64,000 nucleotides of DNA from Brumimicrobium aurantiacum. GTDB lineage: Bacteria > Bacteroidota > Bacteroidia > Flavobacteriales_D > Crocinitomicaceae. The DNA is taken from contig NZ_QURB01000001.1 in NCBI RefSeq assembly GCF_003402975.1, forward strand, positions 310,001 to 374,000, read 5' to 3'. The notes under the pieces are model-generated. The model was not told the DNA's origin, searched no databases, and was given only the letters and a program-made list of their open reading frames with translations. Below are positions 45,152 to 53,959 of the stretch, piece after piece (position 1 is the stretch's first letter; each line of letters opens with the position of its first letter). The position numbers were made by a program, and so were the translations under genes.

Positions 45152-46166
45152 AACGAAAATCATTGGGGTTATTTTGTTGATATTACTCATCATTCTGTCT
45201 GTACTTTCGGCCAAGTTTGGCGCAGTTAAAATCTCAAATCAGGAAATTTGGAATGGATTTTTACATCTGTTTTCTGGTACAGCTCCCAGTGCATTAAACG
45301 AACGTATTTTTATCCAAATTCGATTGCCCCGCGTCATCATGGGTGTTTTTGTTGGAGCAGCATTGGCAGTAGGTGGCGTCTTAATGCAAGCCCTATTTCG
45401 CAATCCGATTGTAGAACCAGGATTGGTTGGAACCTCTAGTGGAGCTGCTTTTGGTGCTGCGCTTTACTTTGTTTTGGGCGCCACCTTCGGACTTCAATTG
45501 GGAGAATGGATATTGCCTCTTGCAGCTTGTTTGGGTGGTATTCTTTCCACAGCTTTGGTTTTTTATCTTTCTCAATCAAAGAAGAACAATAAAACTGCAG
45601 TAATTTCCATTTTGCTGACTGGAATAGCCATCAATGCCTTATTTCTGAGTGGTGTTGGTTTTCTGTCCTACATTGCCCGAGATCCACAAGCACGTTCCAT
45701 TACTTTTTGGAATTTAGGAACACTTTCCGGGGCATACTGGGAAGGCCTCTACTTCGTGATTTCCATTACTGTTTTGTGTATTTTACTCAGTTTACGTTTT
45801 TCAAAACAATTGAATGCCTTGATGTTGGGAGAACAAGAAGCGAAAATGCTTGGCGTTGAAATACGTCAACTCAAAATAAAAGTGCTTTTGGTCAATGTAA
45901 TCATGGTGGCTGTGGCAACAGCTTTTGTTGGCGTAATCGGGTTTGTTGGGTTAATCGTACCTCATCTCCTGAGAATGTTGAATGGTTCAGACAATCGCTT
46001 TTTGATTTGGTCTGGTGCTATACTTGGTGCTTTGGTGTTAACTGCCTCAGATTTAATTGCCCGACTGCTACTTGCACCAGCAGAATTGCCCATCGGAATT
46101 GTAACTTCAATGATCGGAGTTCCCGTTTTTATCTTCTTGCTTAGACGCACAAATTATTTCTTTTGA
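45138..46166 (+). CDS. hmuU: FecCD-family ABC permease
   Basis: The 342-residue permease has about ten TM helices. Family signatures are RLPRVIMGVFVGAALAVGGVLMQALFRNPI at the N-terminal third and FVGLIVPHLLRMLNG in the coupling-helix region. It transports haem or siderophore-type substrates across the inner membrane together with the ATPase 1 nt downstream. Confidence 0.9.
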   Translation: MKQNKTKIIGVILLILLIILSVLSAKFGAVKISNQEIWNGFLHLFSGTAPSALNERIFIQIRLPRVIMGVFVGAALAVGGVLMQALFRNPIVEPGLVGTSSGAAFGAALYFVLGATFGLQLGEWILPLAACLGGILSTALVFYLSQSKKNNKTAVISILLTGIAINALFLSGVGFLSYIARDPQARSITFWNLGTLSGAYWEGLYFVISITVLCILLSLRFSKQLNALMLGEQEAKMLGVEIRQLKIKVLLVNVIMVAVATAFVGVIGFVGLIVPHLLRMLNGSDNRFLIWSGAILGALVLTASDLIARLLLAPAELPIGIVTSMIGVPVFIFLLRRTNYFF

Positions 46167-46167
46167 T

Positions 46168-46926
46168 ATGGTAGAACTAAATAACATTTCTTATTCGATA
46201 AAAGGCAAACACTTAACAAATGGTGTTTCTGCAAATTTTGAAAAAGGTATGATTCACTTGATATTAGGTCCAAACGGAGCAGGGAAATCAACATTGATCA
46301 AACTCATCAGTGGAGAACATCATCCGAATGCTGGTTCGATAAAAATTGAAGAACAAAATCTTCAAGATATTCCTTTAAAAACACATGCGAAATTCAGGGC
46401 TGTTTTGTCTCAAAATTTAGCATTGAGTTTTCCTTTATCTGTCAAAGAAGTTGTAATGATGGGACGTTATCCTCATTTTGAAGGGAAGGCGACCACTTTA
46501 GATGATGAAATCTGTGTAAAAGCGATGCAGCTATTCGATATTCATGAGATGCAAAATCGGAATTACCTAAGCTTAAGTGGAGGAGAAAAACAAAGGGTTC
46601 AATTTGCACGTGTCTTTGCTCAGATTTGGCAAGCTGTACCTGGAAAATCAAGGTTGCTATTGTTGGATGAACCGCTTACATTTTTGGACATTTATTACCA
46701 ATATGATTTAATGAAAAAAATTAGAGATTTCATGGTTGTCAACGCTGATTTAACAATTATTGGTGTGGTACATGACCTCAATATTGCTGCGAAATATGCC
46801 GACACAATTTTGTTGATGGATGACGCGAAATTGGTAAAGCACGGTGCAAACCAAGAAGTCTTGACGAAAGAAAATATCTACACAGTATTTAAGGTCGAAG
46901 TTGAAAATCGTTTTGAAGTTGTGTAG
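46168..46926 (+). CDS. hmuV: Haem ABC transporter ATP-binding protein
   Basis: The 252-residue ATPase has Walker A GPNGAGKSTLI (about 34-44), signature LSGGEKQR, Walker B LLLLDEPLTFLD and a switch His in GVVHDLN. It is the last gene of the receptor-hmuTUV operon and ends beside a repeat rich in hairpins that may act as terminator. Confidence 0.9.
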   Translation: MVELNNISYSIKGKHLTNGVSANFEKGMIHLILGPNGAGKSTLIKLISGEHHPNAGSIKIEEQNLQDIPLKTHAKFRAVLSQNLALSFPLSVKEVVMMGRYPHFEGKATTLDDEICVKAMQLFDIHEMQNRNYLSLSGGEKQRVQFARVFAQIWQAVPGKSRLLLLDEPLTFLDIYYQYDLMKKIRDFMVVNADLTIIGVVHDLNIAAKYADTILLMDDAKLVKHGANQEVLTKENIYTVFKVEVENRFEVV

Positions 46927-46944
46927 GGCTGTTTTAACTCCTTC

Positions 46945-47103
46945 TTTCCGCGTTAGGGATAAAAGCGGCATCCTTTTTTGAAAAAAAAGATATAGCGGTT
47001 AGCCCGACGCTTATTGTTTTTTTAGTTTTTTGACCACGAGCTTGACTTCGGGCTCGCAGGAGCAAAAAACTAAAAAAACGATAAGGGAAACGCCCAAAAA
47101 AAC
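46945..47103. repeat. Inverted member of the dispersed repeat family with a large hairpin
   Basis: Read on the minus strand this stretch starts GGGCGTTTCCC, and the segment containing CAAAAAAGGATGCC matches the repeats at 31519 and 39421. A perfect 17-bp inverted repeat (47016-47032 / 47063-47079, GTTTTTTTAG...) encloses a CGAGC/GCTCG stem. It lies between two convergent genes, so it may double as terminator. Confidence 0.6.
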
Positions 47104-49350
47104 CTAATCCCGCTTCAACACCTTCACACTTCCGGTTTTGTCTCCTATGTTGACTTTTAAGATGTAGAATCCTGATTTATAAGGCGACAAATCAACTTGA
47201 CCATTCACAGGTTTCATTTGACCAAGATATTTCCCTTCAAGTGAAATAACATCTATTCTATCGATGTTCGAATTGGAGCAATTAAGTATCCCTGTGGTTG
47301 GATTTGGAAAAACGGTGAATTCTAAGCTTAAACCCTTTAGTCCTGCCAATTCTGCAACTCCAACAATGACTGTATCTTCGTGGGAACACCCAAGCGAATC
47401 CAATGCTTCAACACTAACGAAGTGTATTCCATTTCCAAATTGTGAAGCCACGAAATTAAAGGTACTTGCCGTAGAACCGTCCATCCATTCATAGCTGTCC
47501 ATTCCTGGGGTGGCAGTAATTAACAAGGCCTCTTGGATATCGATAATGGTGTCTTCAATGGTTTCGAAAGTAACATTGTTGACATGTGCTGTAACTGGAA
47601 ATCTCCCGGAAGAACAATCGCCTTGCAAACGCTCGCCATAATGGTAATAAACACGTCCGTTCAAATCTCTCGGGAAGTAGGACGCTGTCATTCCAAAATT
47701 CACTCCACTTCCTGTGTTTATTGTTAATTCATTGGTTGAACGTGTCTGAGGAGTTCCTGAGTTTCTATACGATAAGCGAGCGGAAGAATTTGCCATTTTT
47801 AAATAGATTCCTACGGTATCATCAATGCCAATATTCAAGGCTGTAAACGGAACATGTGTTTGTACATTCGGATCAAGAACATTCACGTCTATTGATTCAT
47901 ATAAAGTCCAGGCATTTGAGTTGGTTTCAGATCCGATATGACTTCCATTTTTCTTATAAAGTTCTATTGTTTGTGGACCTGTTGAGTTAATTTTTACATC
48001 AAAACTATCAATTGTAATGTTTTCGTGTCCAACCAAGTCAAACATAATTCCATTAAAGTTTGTTGTTGAAGTATTCGTCGTAAAAATCTCATCGGAGTAA
48101 AACAAGTCTCCCCTCACCACTTCAGCATACCAATCTGTTGTTGTCGTAATCAAAGGCGTTTGTAATGTATTTCCGTATTCAATTGGTGTTGGACTCGTTA
48201 AATCCTGATACCAAAGCACTGTGTCTTGTGGGTCGGCAGTTACAGAAAGTAATGTTGAATCTGAAGCACACAAGGTATCGTCATGGGCTACCCATATTGG
48301 ATGTCCGGAAGTTGAAAATTCATAAACCAAGGTATCGTTTGAGGTATTGGAATTGGAGGTACTCGACACAATCACCGACAAGCTATAATCTCCCGCCTCC
48401 AAAGTTGGTGCATCGAAAGTGGTATTGGTTATGCTACATTCTGCAAGTCCATTCACAAAAGTTTCGGTTGCTGTGGTTATTGTTCCCGTTTGTTGATGCG
48501 TTAATTCAGATTGAATCTCCACTGTGAGGGAATCATTTGGACCAAAGTTGATCAATTCATATTCAAATTGGGACAAAGAATCGCCACAAACGCTTAGGTT
48601 AATTGGCAAAATCCTTAAAATTGCAGGATCGGAATTGGGAATTGAAATGTAAATATTTTGAAGAATATCAGCGGCAATCACACGACTTTCCATGATTCCA
48701 TGTGCGGTATCGTTGAGGTGAATTCCATCGCCAGAATCATATAAGGGATCAACCAAATAGGAAGGCGTTGCAAAGGGCGTCCAAAAGTCAATGGCATTGG
48801 GTGCAAACTGCTGTAGAATTGAATCTTTGAGGTCCCATTGCAATTGTGCTTTAACCGGATTAAAATTTCGGGGTTGTGTGGAACAAATCCAAATGGGAAC
48901 AGCTGCGGCATTGGCAATTTGAACGATCGTATCCAGGTTGTGCATTTGTTCTTCGTAGGTAAAACCACTCGCCACGTCATTTGAAGGCATATTCACGACA
49001 ATAGCATCTGGATTTTCAGCCAATGCGGCTGTGATATTTTTTGCTGGATTTGGGTTTGGTCTATTGGAAGGTGAAACATAACCCGTTGGCATAATGCGAT
49101 AGGTATTGTAGCCTCCAACGGCTAAGTTGACCACTTCATTTGCGGGATTGATATTTTGCAAATAGCTTCTGTAACGATTCACCCATGCACTGTCGGAGGT
49201 AGAAGGTCCTGACCCCGCAGCAGTAGAAGACCCCAAAACCACAATTTTATAAGTTGTGGAAACGATACACGGATTGTTTTGTGCAAAAGCTGACGAAGTG
49301 AAAATCATCAACGCAACGAAAAACAGCAGCGCTTTGAATTTTAAATACAT
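47104..49350 (-). CDS. SGNH/GDSL-type hydrolase with T9SS sorting domain
   Basis: The secreted protein begins with signal peptide MYLKFKALLFFVALMIFTSSAFAQ. I use the Met at 49350 rather than 49386. An SGNH hydrolase domain follows (block I VVLGSSTAAGSGPSTSDSAW, block III NMPSNDVASG, block V DGIHLNDTAH with the catalytic Asp-His). A beta-rich region with CSNST-like repeats and a C-terminal type A sorting domain (VFPNPTTGILNCSNSN... KSGFYILKVNIGDKTG) complete it. It probably de-esterifies a polysaccharide or lipid outside the cell. It borders the cassette array on its left. Confidence 0.75.
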   Translation of the reverse strand: MYLKFKALLFFVALMIFTSSAFAQNNPCIVSTTYKIVVLGSSTAAGSGPSTSDSAWVNRYRSYLQNINPANEVVNLAVGGYNTYRIMPTGYVSPSNRPNPNPAKNITAALAENPDAIVVNMPSNDVASGFTYEEQMHNLDTIVQIANAAAVPIWICSTQPRNFNPVKAQLQWDLKDSILQQFAPNAIDFWTPFATPSYLVDPLYDSGDGIHLNDTAHGIMESRVIAADILQNIYISIPNSDPAILRILPINLSVCGDSLSQFEYELINFGPNDSLTVEIQSELTHQQTGTITTATETFVNGLAECSITNTTFDAPTLEAGDYSLSVIVSSTSNSNTSNDTLVYEFSTSGHPIWVAHDDTLCASDSTLLSVTADPQDTVLWYQDLTSPTPIEYGNTLQTPLITTTTDWYAEVVRGDLFYSDEIFTTNTSTTNFNGIMFDLVGHENITIDSFDVKINSTGPQTIELYKKNGSHIGSETNSNAWTLYESIDVNVLDPNVQTHVPFTALNIGIDDTVGIYLKMANSSARLSYRNSGTPQTRSTNELTINTGSGVNFGMTASYFPRDLNGRVYYHYGERLQGDCSSGRFPVTAHVNNVTFETIEDTIIDIQEALLITATPGMDSYEWMDGSTASTFNFVASQFGNGIHFVSVEALDSLGCSHEDTVIVGVAELAGLKGLSLEFTVFPNPTTGILNCSNSNIDRIDVISLEGKYLGQMKPVNGQVDLSPYKSGFYILKVNIGDKTGSVKVLKRD

Positions 49351-49494
49351 GCCTACTAAAGTAAACTTTGTTTTGAATTGAGGCAAGGGATTATGAGGGA
49401 AAGTTTGGGAAGGGGTAAATTAATCCCTACTATACTTTTATAATAAATTTCACCAGAAATACTATTACAAAACAAATCAAGAATTCCCTTAAAG

Positions 49495-49650
49495 TTTATT
49501 TTCAAAGGTATTCATGAGAACTTCGTTGTCCAGCGGCCTCCATTGGCTTGCCGAAATAATGGCCAACTTAGCGAAGCGATCTCACAACCGTAGAGCGTAA
49601 TCCGTTGGTAAACGGAGACACTCGGCACGCCGAAGACTTAGTTGTTGGCA
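49495..49650 (-). repeat. attC-like site closing the last cassette
   Basis: Shares most of its sequence with 51905-52071: words TCATGAGAACTTCGTTGT, CCAACTTAGCGAAGCGATCT and GTAATCCGTTGGTAAACGGA. It ends at GTTGGCA (49644-49650), which matches the start box of the cassette at 51586-51592. The left limit is set where the similarity ends. Confidence 0.6.
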
Positions 49651-49658
49651 ATAGTGTC

Positions 49659-50030
49659 TTATTTCACGTATGCAAATGATTGTGGTGGATGTAAATTAAA
49701 ATCCGTTTTTAAGCATTTAGGTTCTTTATATTTTTTCTTATTCTTAACTTGAATTGCGAACCCTTTTTCTCTCTCTGAAAAATACTCATAAAAAAATTCT
49801 TCTGTAATTCCCGAATGTTCTTTTGTCAAATTCCAAAGTGTTTCGAGGTCATTATTGAATATTTTACCGATTTCAAATTCGCCAATTACTTTTTGAACAG
49901 GCGATGATGCATAAACTATTATATATTTTACATTATTGTTTTTAAAAATAGCTTTTCTAAATTCAAATTTTTTAGAGCCATCAAAAATCTTAAAGGCAAA
50001 TTCTGGTTTAATTGATAAAACGACTTTCAT
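49659..50030 (-). CDS. ASCH-domain protein
   Basis: The 123-residue protein has the ASCH/PUA-like start LSIKPEFAFKIFDGSKKFEFRK and VIGEFEIGKI. ASCH domains are thought to bind RNA or modified nucleotides. It follows the PIN-GNAT gene by 3 nt within the same cassette, so the two are co-translated and probably partners. Stop codon is 8 nt from the end box of the cassette. Confidence 0.7.
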   Translation of the reverse strand: MKVVLSIKPEFAFKIFDGSKKFEFRKAIFKNNNVKYIIVYASSPVQKVIGEFEIGKIFNNDLETLWNLTKEHSGITEEFFYEYFSEREKGFAIQVKNKKKYKEPKCLKTDFNLHPPQSFAYVK

Positions 50031-50033
50031 ATA

Positions 50034-51554
50034 TTATTTTCGGTTATAAGCAAAATTAACTAATTTGGTAAACTGATTGTTATTTATTTCTATAAATCCA
50101 CGTGGCATATTCATAATGTCAGGAATTACGCCTATTTTATTCAAATCATTGAGTGTTGGCTTTGGTGTCGGAAAAGAGTGAGCGTATAGAAATTTTATTA
50201 CAAAAGGTCTGTATTTTGGATATTTATTCCACCAATCTTTCTCTAAATCAGCCTTTTTAATCATTGTTCTTCTGTAACAAGCTTTATAAAATTCATCAAA
50301 GGACTTAAAACCATTGAGAACTTCTTCTACAATGCAAATTGAAGTTACAGTACTTGAATATTTTTTTGGCTTTGTTTCTCCCATTCTGTAGACAACTATA
50401 ATATCTCCTGCTTTAAGATGTCTGTCTTGAGAATGTGAAATATATACTTTTCCAATTCTATTGCGATGTGGTTCGTTTTCTGTATATTTTGTTTCGTCTT
50501 CTCGTGTATTAATGCTATCAGGAAATAATTCTGTGTGATATTTAGGTTCTATTTTGATTATATATTTTCTTGTGTCCCTAGAAAAAAATGGAAAAGAAAG
50601 TTTTGGCTTGTTAATTTGTATTGGTTGAGATTTTCCAAAAGGTCTTGTTAATACGATTTCATTTCCATTCTTGGTAGATTTTATTCCGTGTTCTACAAAA
50701 CCCCAACCTTTAAGCATATCTATTAATTGTCCTTGCTCTGGTCTTTTGTCAAATACCGTTACATATATTTCATCTACTTTATATTGAATAGCATTATCAA
50801 AGACAATTTTTAAGAATCTTTCCCCAATTTTATAGCCATTACTAATAACTTTTAAGGTTCCAATTTTTAATCTTTTTTTCTTGTCAAATATTGGTTTTAT
50901 CTCAGAGTAATTTTCAGTTTTCTCCTCGACTTTTATATAAAGAAATGCTGTTAAATTATTGTCGCTATAACATACATAACAAACCTTATCAAATTTTGAT
51001 TTAAACCAATTATCAAATTCGTTGTAATCTTCTCGGAAACTATCAAAAAAATTATCATTGATGTCAACTTCTGCAAAGTCTGCCTTTTTTACAGCAAGGA
51101 CATTGTATTGGACTAAATCTGGGTTTTCAGAAGTGACTTTTTCAAGAAATGATTGAATCTTAAATACTTTGTCTGAAATTCCAAGTTTAGAAGCTTTTGT
51201 ATGTATTTTTTTGTCTTGAGTAATTAATAAATCTATTCTGCCTTCGTAAATTTCATTTAACAGATGAGTGTCATTAATATCATTATCATTTACATCAAAT
51301 TCTGAACTTAAACTTTGAACATTTTCTGAAAATGGAAGTTGATGCTTAATTCGATTATAACTATCTAATTTTATTGAAAAAGTGGCAACGACTTGTTTAT
51401 TTTGATAGGAATCAATTTCATAGATTGTGATTGGATGAATGTATTTTTCGTAATGTAACTTATCAATCCAATTAAATAATTGTCCAATATCGTGTTCAAC
51501 AATTCTATTCGCTTCTCTATGAATAATTATGTTGGTATCTAAAAGTACTTTCAT
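50034..51554 (-). CDS. PIN nuclease - GNAT acetyltransferase - PUA/EVE-like fusion
   Basis: The 506-residue protein has three parts. A PIN-like nuclease (about 1-130) shows acidic residues in LLDTNIIIHRE, TIYEIDS, NDTHLL and LLITQDKK. A GNAT acetyltransferase core (about 150-315) contains LKVISNGYKIGERFLKIVF. A C-terminal PUA/EVE/ASCH-like domain (about 330-505) contains AGDIIVVYRMG and MPRGFIEINNNQF. It is cytosolic. The combination of an RNase-like domain with RNA-binding and acyl-transfer domains suggests a toxin or defence effector acting on RNA. This is inferred. Confidence 0.7.
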   Translation of the reverse strand: MKVLLDTNIIIHREANRIVEHDIGQLFNWIDKLHYEKYIHPITIYEIDSYQNKQVVATFSIKLDSYNRIKHQLPFSENVQSLSSEFDVNDNDINDTHLLNEIYEGRIDLLITQDKKIHTKASKLGISDKVFKIQSFLEKVTSENPDLVQYNVLAVKKADFAEVDINDNFFDSFREDYNEFDNWFKSKFDKVCYVCYSDNNLTAFLYIKVEEKTENYSEIKPIFDKKKRLKIGTLKVISNGYKIGERFLKIVFDNAIQYKVDEIYVTVFDKRPEQGQLIDMLKGWGFVEHGIKSTKNGNEIVLTRPFGKSQPIQINKPKLSFPFFSRDTRKYIIKIEPKYHTELFPDSINTREDETKYTENEPHRNRIGKVYISHSQDRHLKAGDIIVVYRMGETKPKKYSSTVTSICIVEEVLNGFKSFDEFYKACYRRTMIKKADLEKDWWNKYPKYRPFVIKFLYAHSFPTPKPTLNDLNKIGVIPDIMNMPRGFIEINNNQFTKLVNFAYNRK

Positions 51555-51585
51555 TTAATGGTTGTTCGTGGGTTTATCACATTAT

Positions 51586-51656
51586 TGCCAACTTATTTAT
51601 AAATCAACAAAACCATACACCTACATCCAATCCTCATAAATAGCATACAGTCAAAT
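51586..51656 (-). repeat. attC-like short hairpin at a cassette junction
   Basis: TGCCAAC (51586-51592, start box of the PIN-GNAT cassette) is followed by an AT-rich stem (TTATTTAT paired with ATAAATA) and, about 58 nt on, GTCAAAT (51650-51656). The distance and layout match compact attC sites. Confidence 0.4.
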
Positions 51657-51840
51657 CAACTTCCCTCAAACATACACATTACTTTCCACTTTTCAAAGGG
51701 CAGAAGCTTCCAAAACACCTATAAAACAAGCGATTTAGCAACGTAAATTCCTTTTTTCTCGAACAAATGACATGTTTACACATTCGAAATGTAGGTTTAC
51801 TTGGGTAAATGGTTTTTTAGAAGTTTTCAAGAAAAGTTAC
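51593..51840 (-). repeat. Promoter-bearing module, copy a
   Basis: Non-coding sequence repeated five times in the array (51593, 52932, 53960, 58215, 63852). It abuts the start box of the next cassette. Conserved blocks include the promoter, AAGCTTCCAAAACACCTATAA and the ACATTCGAAATGT palindrome. This copy diverges from the others after about 240 nt. The rest of the gap to 51905 is unexplained. Confidence 0.8.
51667..51697 (-). promoter_or_regulatory. Bacteroidota promoter in module a
   Basis: Minus-strand TTTG (51694-51697), 19 bp, TATGTTTG (51667-51674): an exact -33/-7 match with optimal spacing. It should drive the PIN-GNAT/ASCH cassette, whose ATG is 113 nt downstream. Confidence 0.8.
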
Positions 51841-51904
51841 AAAACAATACACCCAAATGGAACACCGGACCAGTCAATATGGTGTTATTCATTTCTTGTT
51901 TATT

Positions 51905-52071
51905 TTCAAAGGTATTCATGAGAACTTCGTTGTTCAGCAGTCCCTATTGAGCTTGCCGAAATAATGGCCAACTTAGCGAAGCGATCTCACAACCGCAGGG
52001 CGTAATCCGTTGGTAAACGGAGACACTCGGCATGAGTTTATCCGTCCTTTGACGGGAAGACTTAGTTATTG
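51905..52071 (-). repeat. attC-like site of the protease cassette
   Basis: Homologous to 49495-49650. It ends at GTTATTG (52065-52071), which resembles the start box GTTATAG of the same cassette (52925-52931). The left limit is approximate. Confidence 0.5.
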
Positions 52072-52080
52072 TAGATCGTT

Positions 52081-52914
52081 TTAATTAGGCTTTTGGAAGA
52101 CAGTTTCGAATTCTAATAATACTTCTGAAGGAATAACTAATCCTAAGTTTGCTGGAATATTAGACCTGTAAACTGAGTCTAATGCAGTAGGAATAGGTTT
52201 AGATTCAATTTTTCCAGTTGCTAAATGCTCATGGCCACCCCAAAGAATTCCTACAAAGTAAAACTTATCATCTCTTCCTGCAAGTCTATCACCGGCACTG
52301 TTTACAACGTTAAAACCTTCTTTGTATAAGAACACTGGACTCCCACTGGAACCTGGAAAAGCTGCAATATCAATTAAAAACTCTCTTTTCCCATTATATG
52401 ACAAACCTGGTTTTGTGGCAGTTACTCCTTTTCTAAAAATTGGTCTATTATTAAATTCATCCGAAATACCAATTGGATAACCAACCATTACTACATCCTC
52501 TAATTCTGAAAATGACATTGCTATATCTTTTGATGGAATATTATCAGGCATTATTCTAGACCAACGAATTTTCGATTTAAGTTCCGTTTCAAAGTGTTTT
52601 AGGATATTACCAAATGTTGTTGCACACAGGTCAATTTTTGGATCTGGATGGTCTACCCAATATCCTTTTGTGGGGATTCTTATAGTAGGGTAATCTTTTA
52701 AAATGGGATTTCCAGATCCGTCCATAAGTGTCAACTTAAACTGAAACTCTACCGAATCTTTTATTACATGCTTATTAGTAACTAGTATCGGAAGAAGTGT
52801 CTCTTTGCCCTCATGTATACCAAAAAAGAATCCAGTTCCAGCTGAAACGGATTTATCAGCCTTGAAACAATGTAACCTCGTCACACAATATGCAATATTC
52901 TCTGTATTTATCAT
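52081..52914 (-). CDS. Trypsin-like serine protease
   Basis: The 277-residue protein has a chymotrypsin-fold triad: His in VTNKHVIKD (about residue 48), Asp in DPKIDLCATT (about 93) and Ser in FPGSSGSPVFLY (about 191). There is no signal peptide and no PDZ domain, so it probably acts in the cytosol. It is alone in its cassette; the ATG is 10 nt from the cassette start box. Trypsin-like proteases of this type occur in bacterial conflict systems; that link is inference. Confidence 0.75.
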   Translation of the reverse strand: MINTENIAYCVTRLHCFKADKSVSAGTGFFFGIHEGKETLLPILVTNKHVIKDSVEFQFKLTLMDGSGNPILKDYPTIRIPTKGYWVDHPDPKIDLCATTFGNILKHFETELKSKIRWSRIMPDNIPSKDIAMSFSELEDVVMVGYPIGISDEFNNRPIFRKGVTATKPGLSYNGKREFLIDIAAFPGSSGSPVFLYKEGFNVVNSAGDRLAGRDDKFYFVGILWGGHEHLATGKIESKPIPTALDSVYRSNIPANLGLVIPSEVLLEFETVFQKPN

Positions 52915-52931
52915 TCTTAATTATCTATAAC

Positions 52932-53268
52932 TCATTTATAAAATCAATAAAACTATACACTCACATCCAATCCTCATAAATAGCATACAGTCCAATCAAC
53001 TTCCCTCAAACATACACATTACTTTCCACTTTTCAAAGGGCAAAAGCTTCCAAAACACCTATAAAGCAAGAGGTTTAGCAACACAAATACCGCTTTTATT
53101 GAATAAACGACATGTTTACACATTCGAAATGTAGGTTTGCTTGGGTGAATGGTTTTTTGGAAGTATTCGGGAAAAGTTAATTTTTTAGTGAATTTAAACC
53201 AAGACTTTTTTCCTGTTTAAGTGGTGGAAGGTTATACTACCTATAAAATAGGTCATTTAGGTTTTGAC
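52932..53268 (-). repeat. Promoter-bearing module, copy b
   Basis: Full-length copy of the module, shared with copy c out to the exact boundary TTTTGAC (53262-53268). Beyond that point the two copies diverge completely. It contains ACCTAT-AAA-ATAGGT and ACATT-CGA-AATGT hairpins. No ORF is present. Confidence 0.8.
53007..53037 (-). promoter_or_regulatory. Bacteroidota promoter in module b
   Basis: Minus-strand TTTG (53034-53037), 19 bp, TATGTTTG (53007-53014). It should serve the serine-protease cassette, 93 nt to its ATG. Confidence 0.8.
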
Positions 53269-53393
53269 GTTCAGGGCTATGAAACCGCTGCTGTTCCTTA
53301 AAGTTAATGATAATTCTTAAGGCAAACGATTGAGCTAGGATGATTTATCATTCGGAGCGCAATCGTAGCAGTGTTTTATAGGCTATGTTACAA
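53262..53393 (-). repeat. attC-like site of the membrane-protein cassette
   Basis: A long imperfect hairpin pairs GCTATGAAACCGCTGCTG with TAGCAGTGTTTTATAGGC. It is bounded by TTTTGAC (53262-53268) and GTTACAA (53387-53393). It is homologous to 59185-59308 (shared words AAAGTTAAT, GATTGAGCT, GGATGATT). The hairpin asymmetry resembles attC. Confidence 0.6.
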
Positions 53394-53945
53394 ATTTTCT
53401 AAGCCCATCAGTCTTCTAAGCCAATTAGGGGTTTTTATCAAGATCAAGCCACAAATTAACTCGCATATTGGTAAAATTAATCTTGATAATACTCCAACTA
53501 GCACAAAAACTAGACTCCCTTCGGAATAATGTGATGTTTGACGTATAAATATTGCTGCAAAAATTCCTGATATAATTTGAGATAGGGCGATTACAACAAA
53601 TATTAACCCACATATTCTTACAACAAAAAGGAAGAAATTATTAATTGGATAACGATGACGTTTACTCTGGTCAATTACATCATCATCTAATATTTCTTTT
53701 TTAAACAATAGTGCTTTTATCTTTTCTGATTTAAAAATTGAAATTAAACCTATGAATAAATACAAAGCAAACTTTAAAATATTCATGAATGTGTGACCCT
53801 CAAGGAATAAATCAAACTGTTCATTCGGATTTTGACTAAAGTCGATAATAACTTCTGCCGCGAAAAATAAATAATCAAAGGATTTAATTAATATAAAAAC
53901 CCCAAAACCTTTTATGATCAATTTGTATATATGGTCGAGTGTCAT
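53388..53945 (-). CDS. Hypothetical multi-pass membrane protein
   Basis: The 185-residue protein has four TM segments (about 10-28, 48-66, 98-120, 140-172) and a cytosolic charged loop (DQSKRHRYPIN). The stop codon lies inside the cassette's end box (GTTACAA) and the ATG is 8 nt from its start box. This is the tightest cassette of the array. No family is recognised; it must use the upstream module's promoter. Confidence 0.6.
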   Translation of the reverse strand: MTLDHIYKLIIKGFGVFILIKSFDYLFFAAEVIIDFSQNPNEQFDLFLEGHTFMNILKFALYLFIGLISIFKSEKIKALLFKKEILDDDVIDQSKRHRYPINNFFLFVVRICGLIFVVIALSQIISGIFAAIFIRQTSHYSEGSLVFVLVGVLSRLILPICELICGLILIKTPNWLRRLMGLENL

Positions 53946-53959
53946 TTGTTGTTTGTAAC

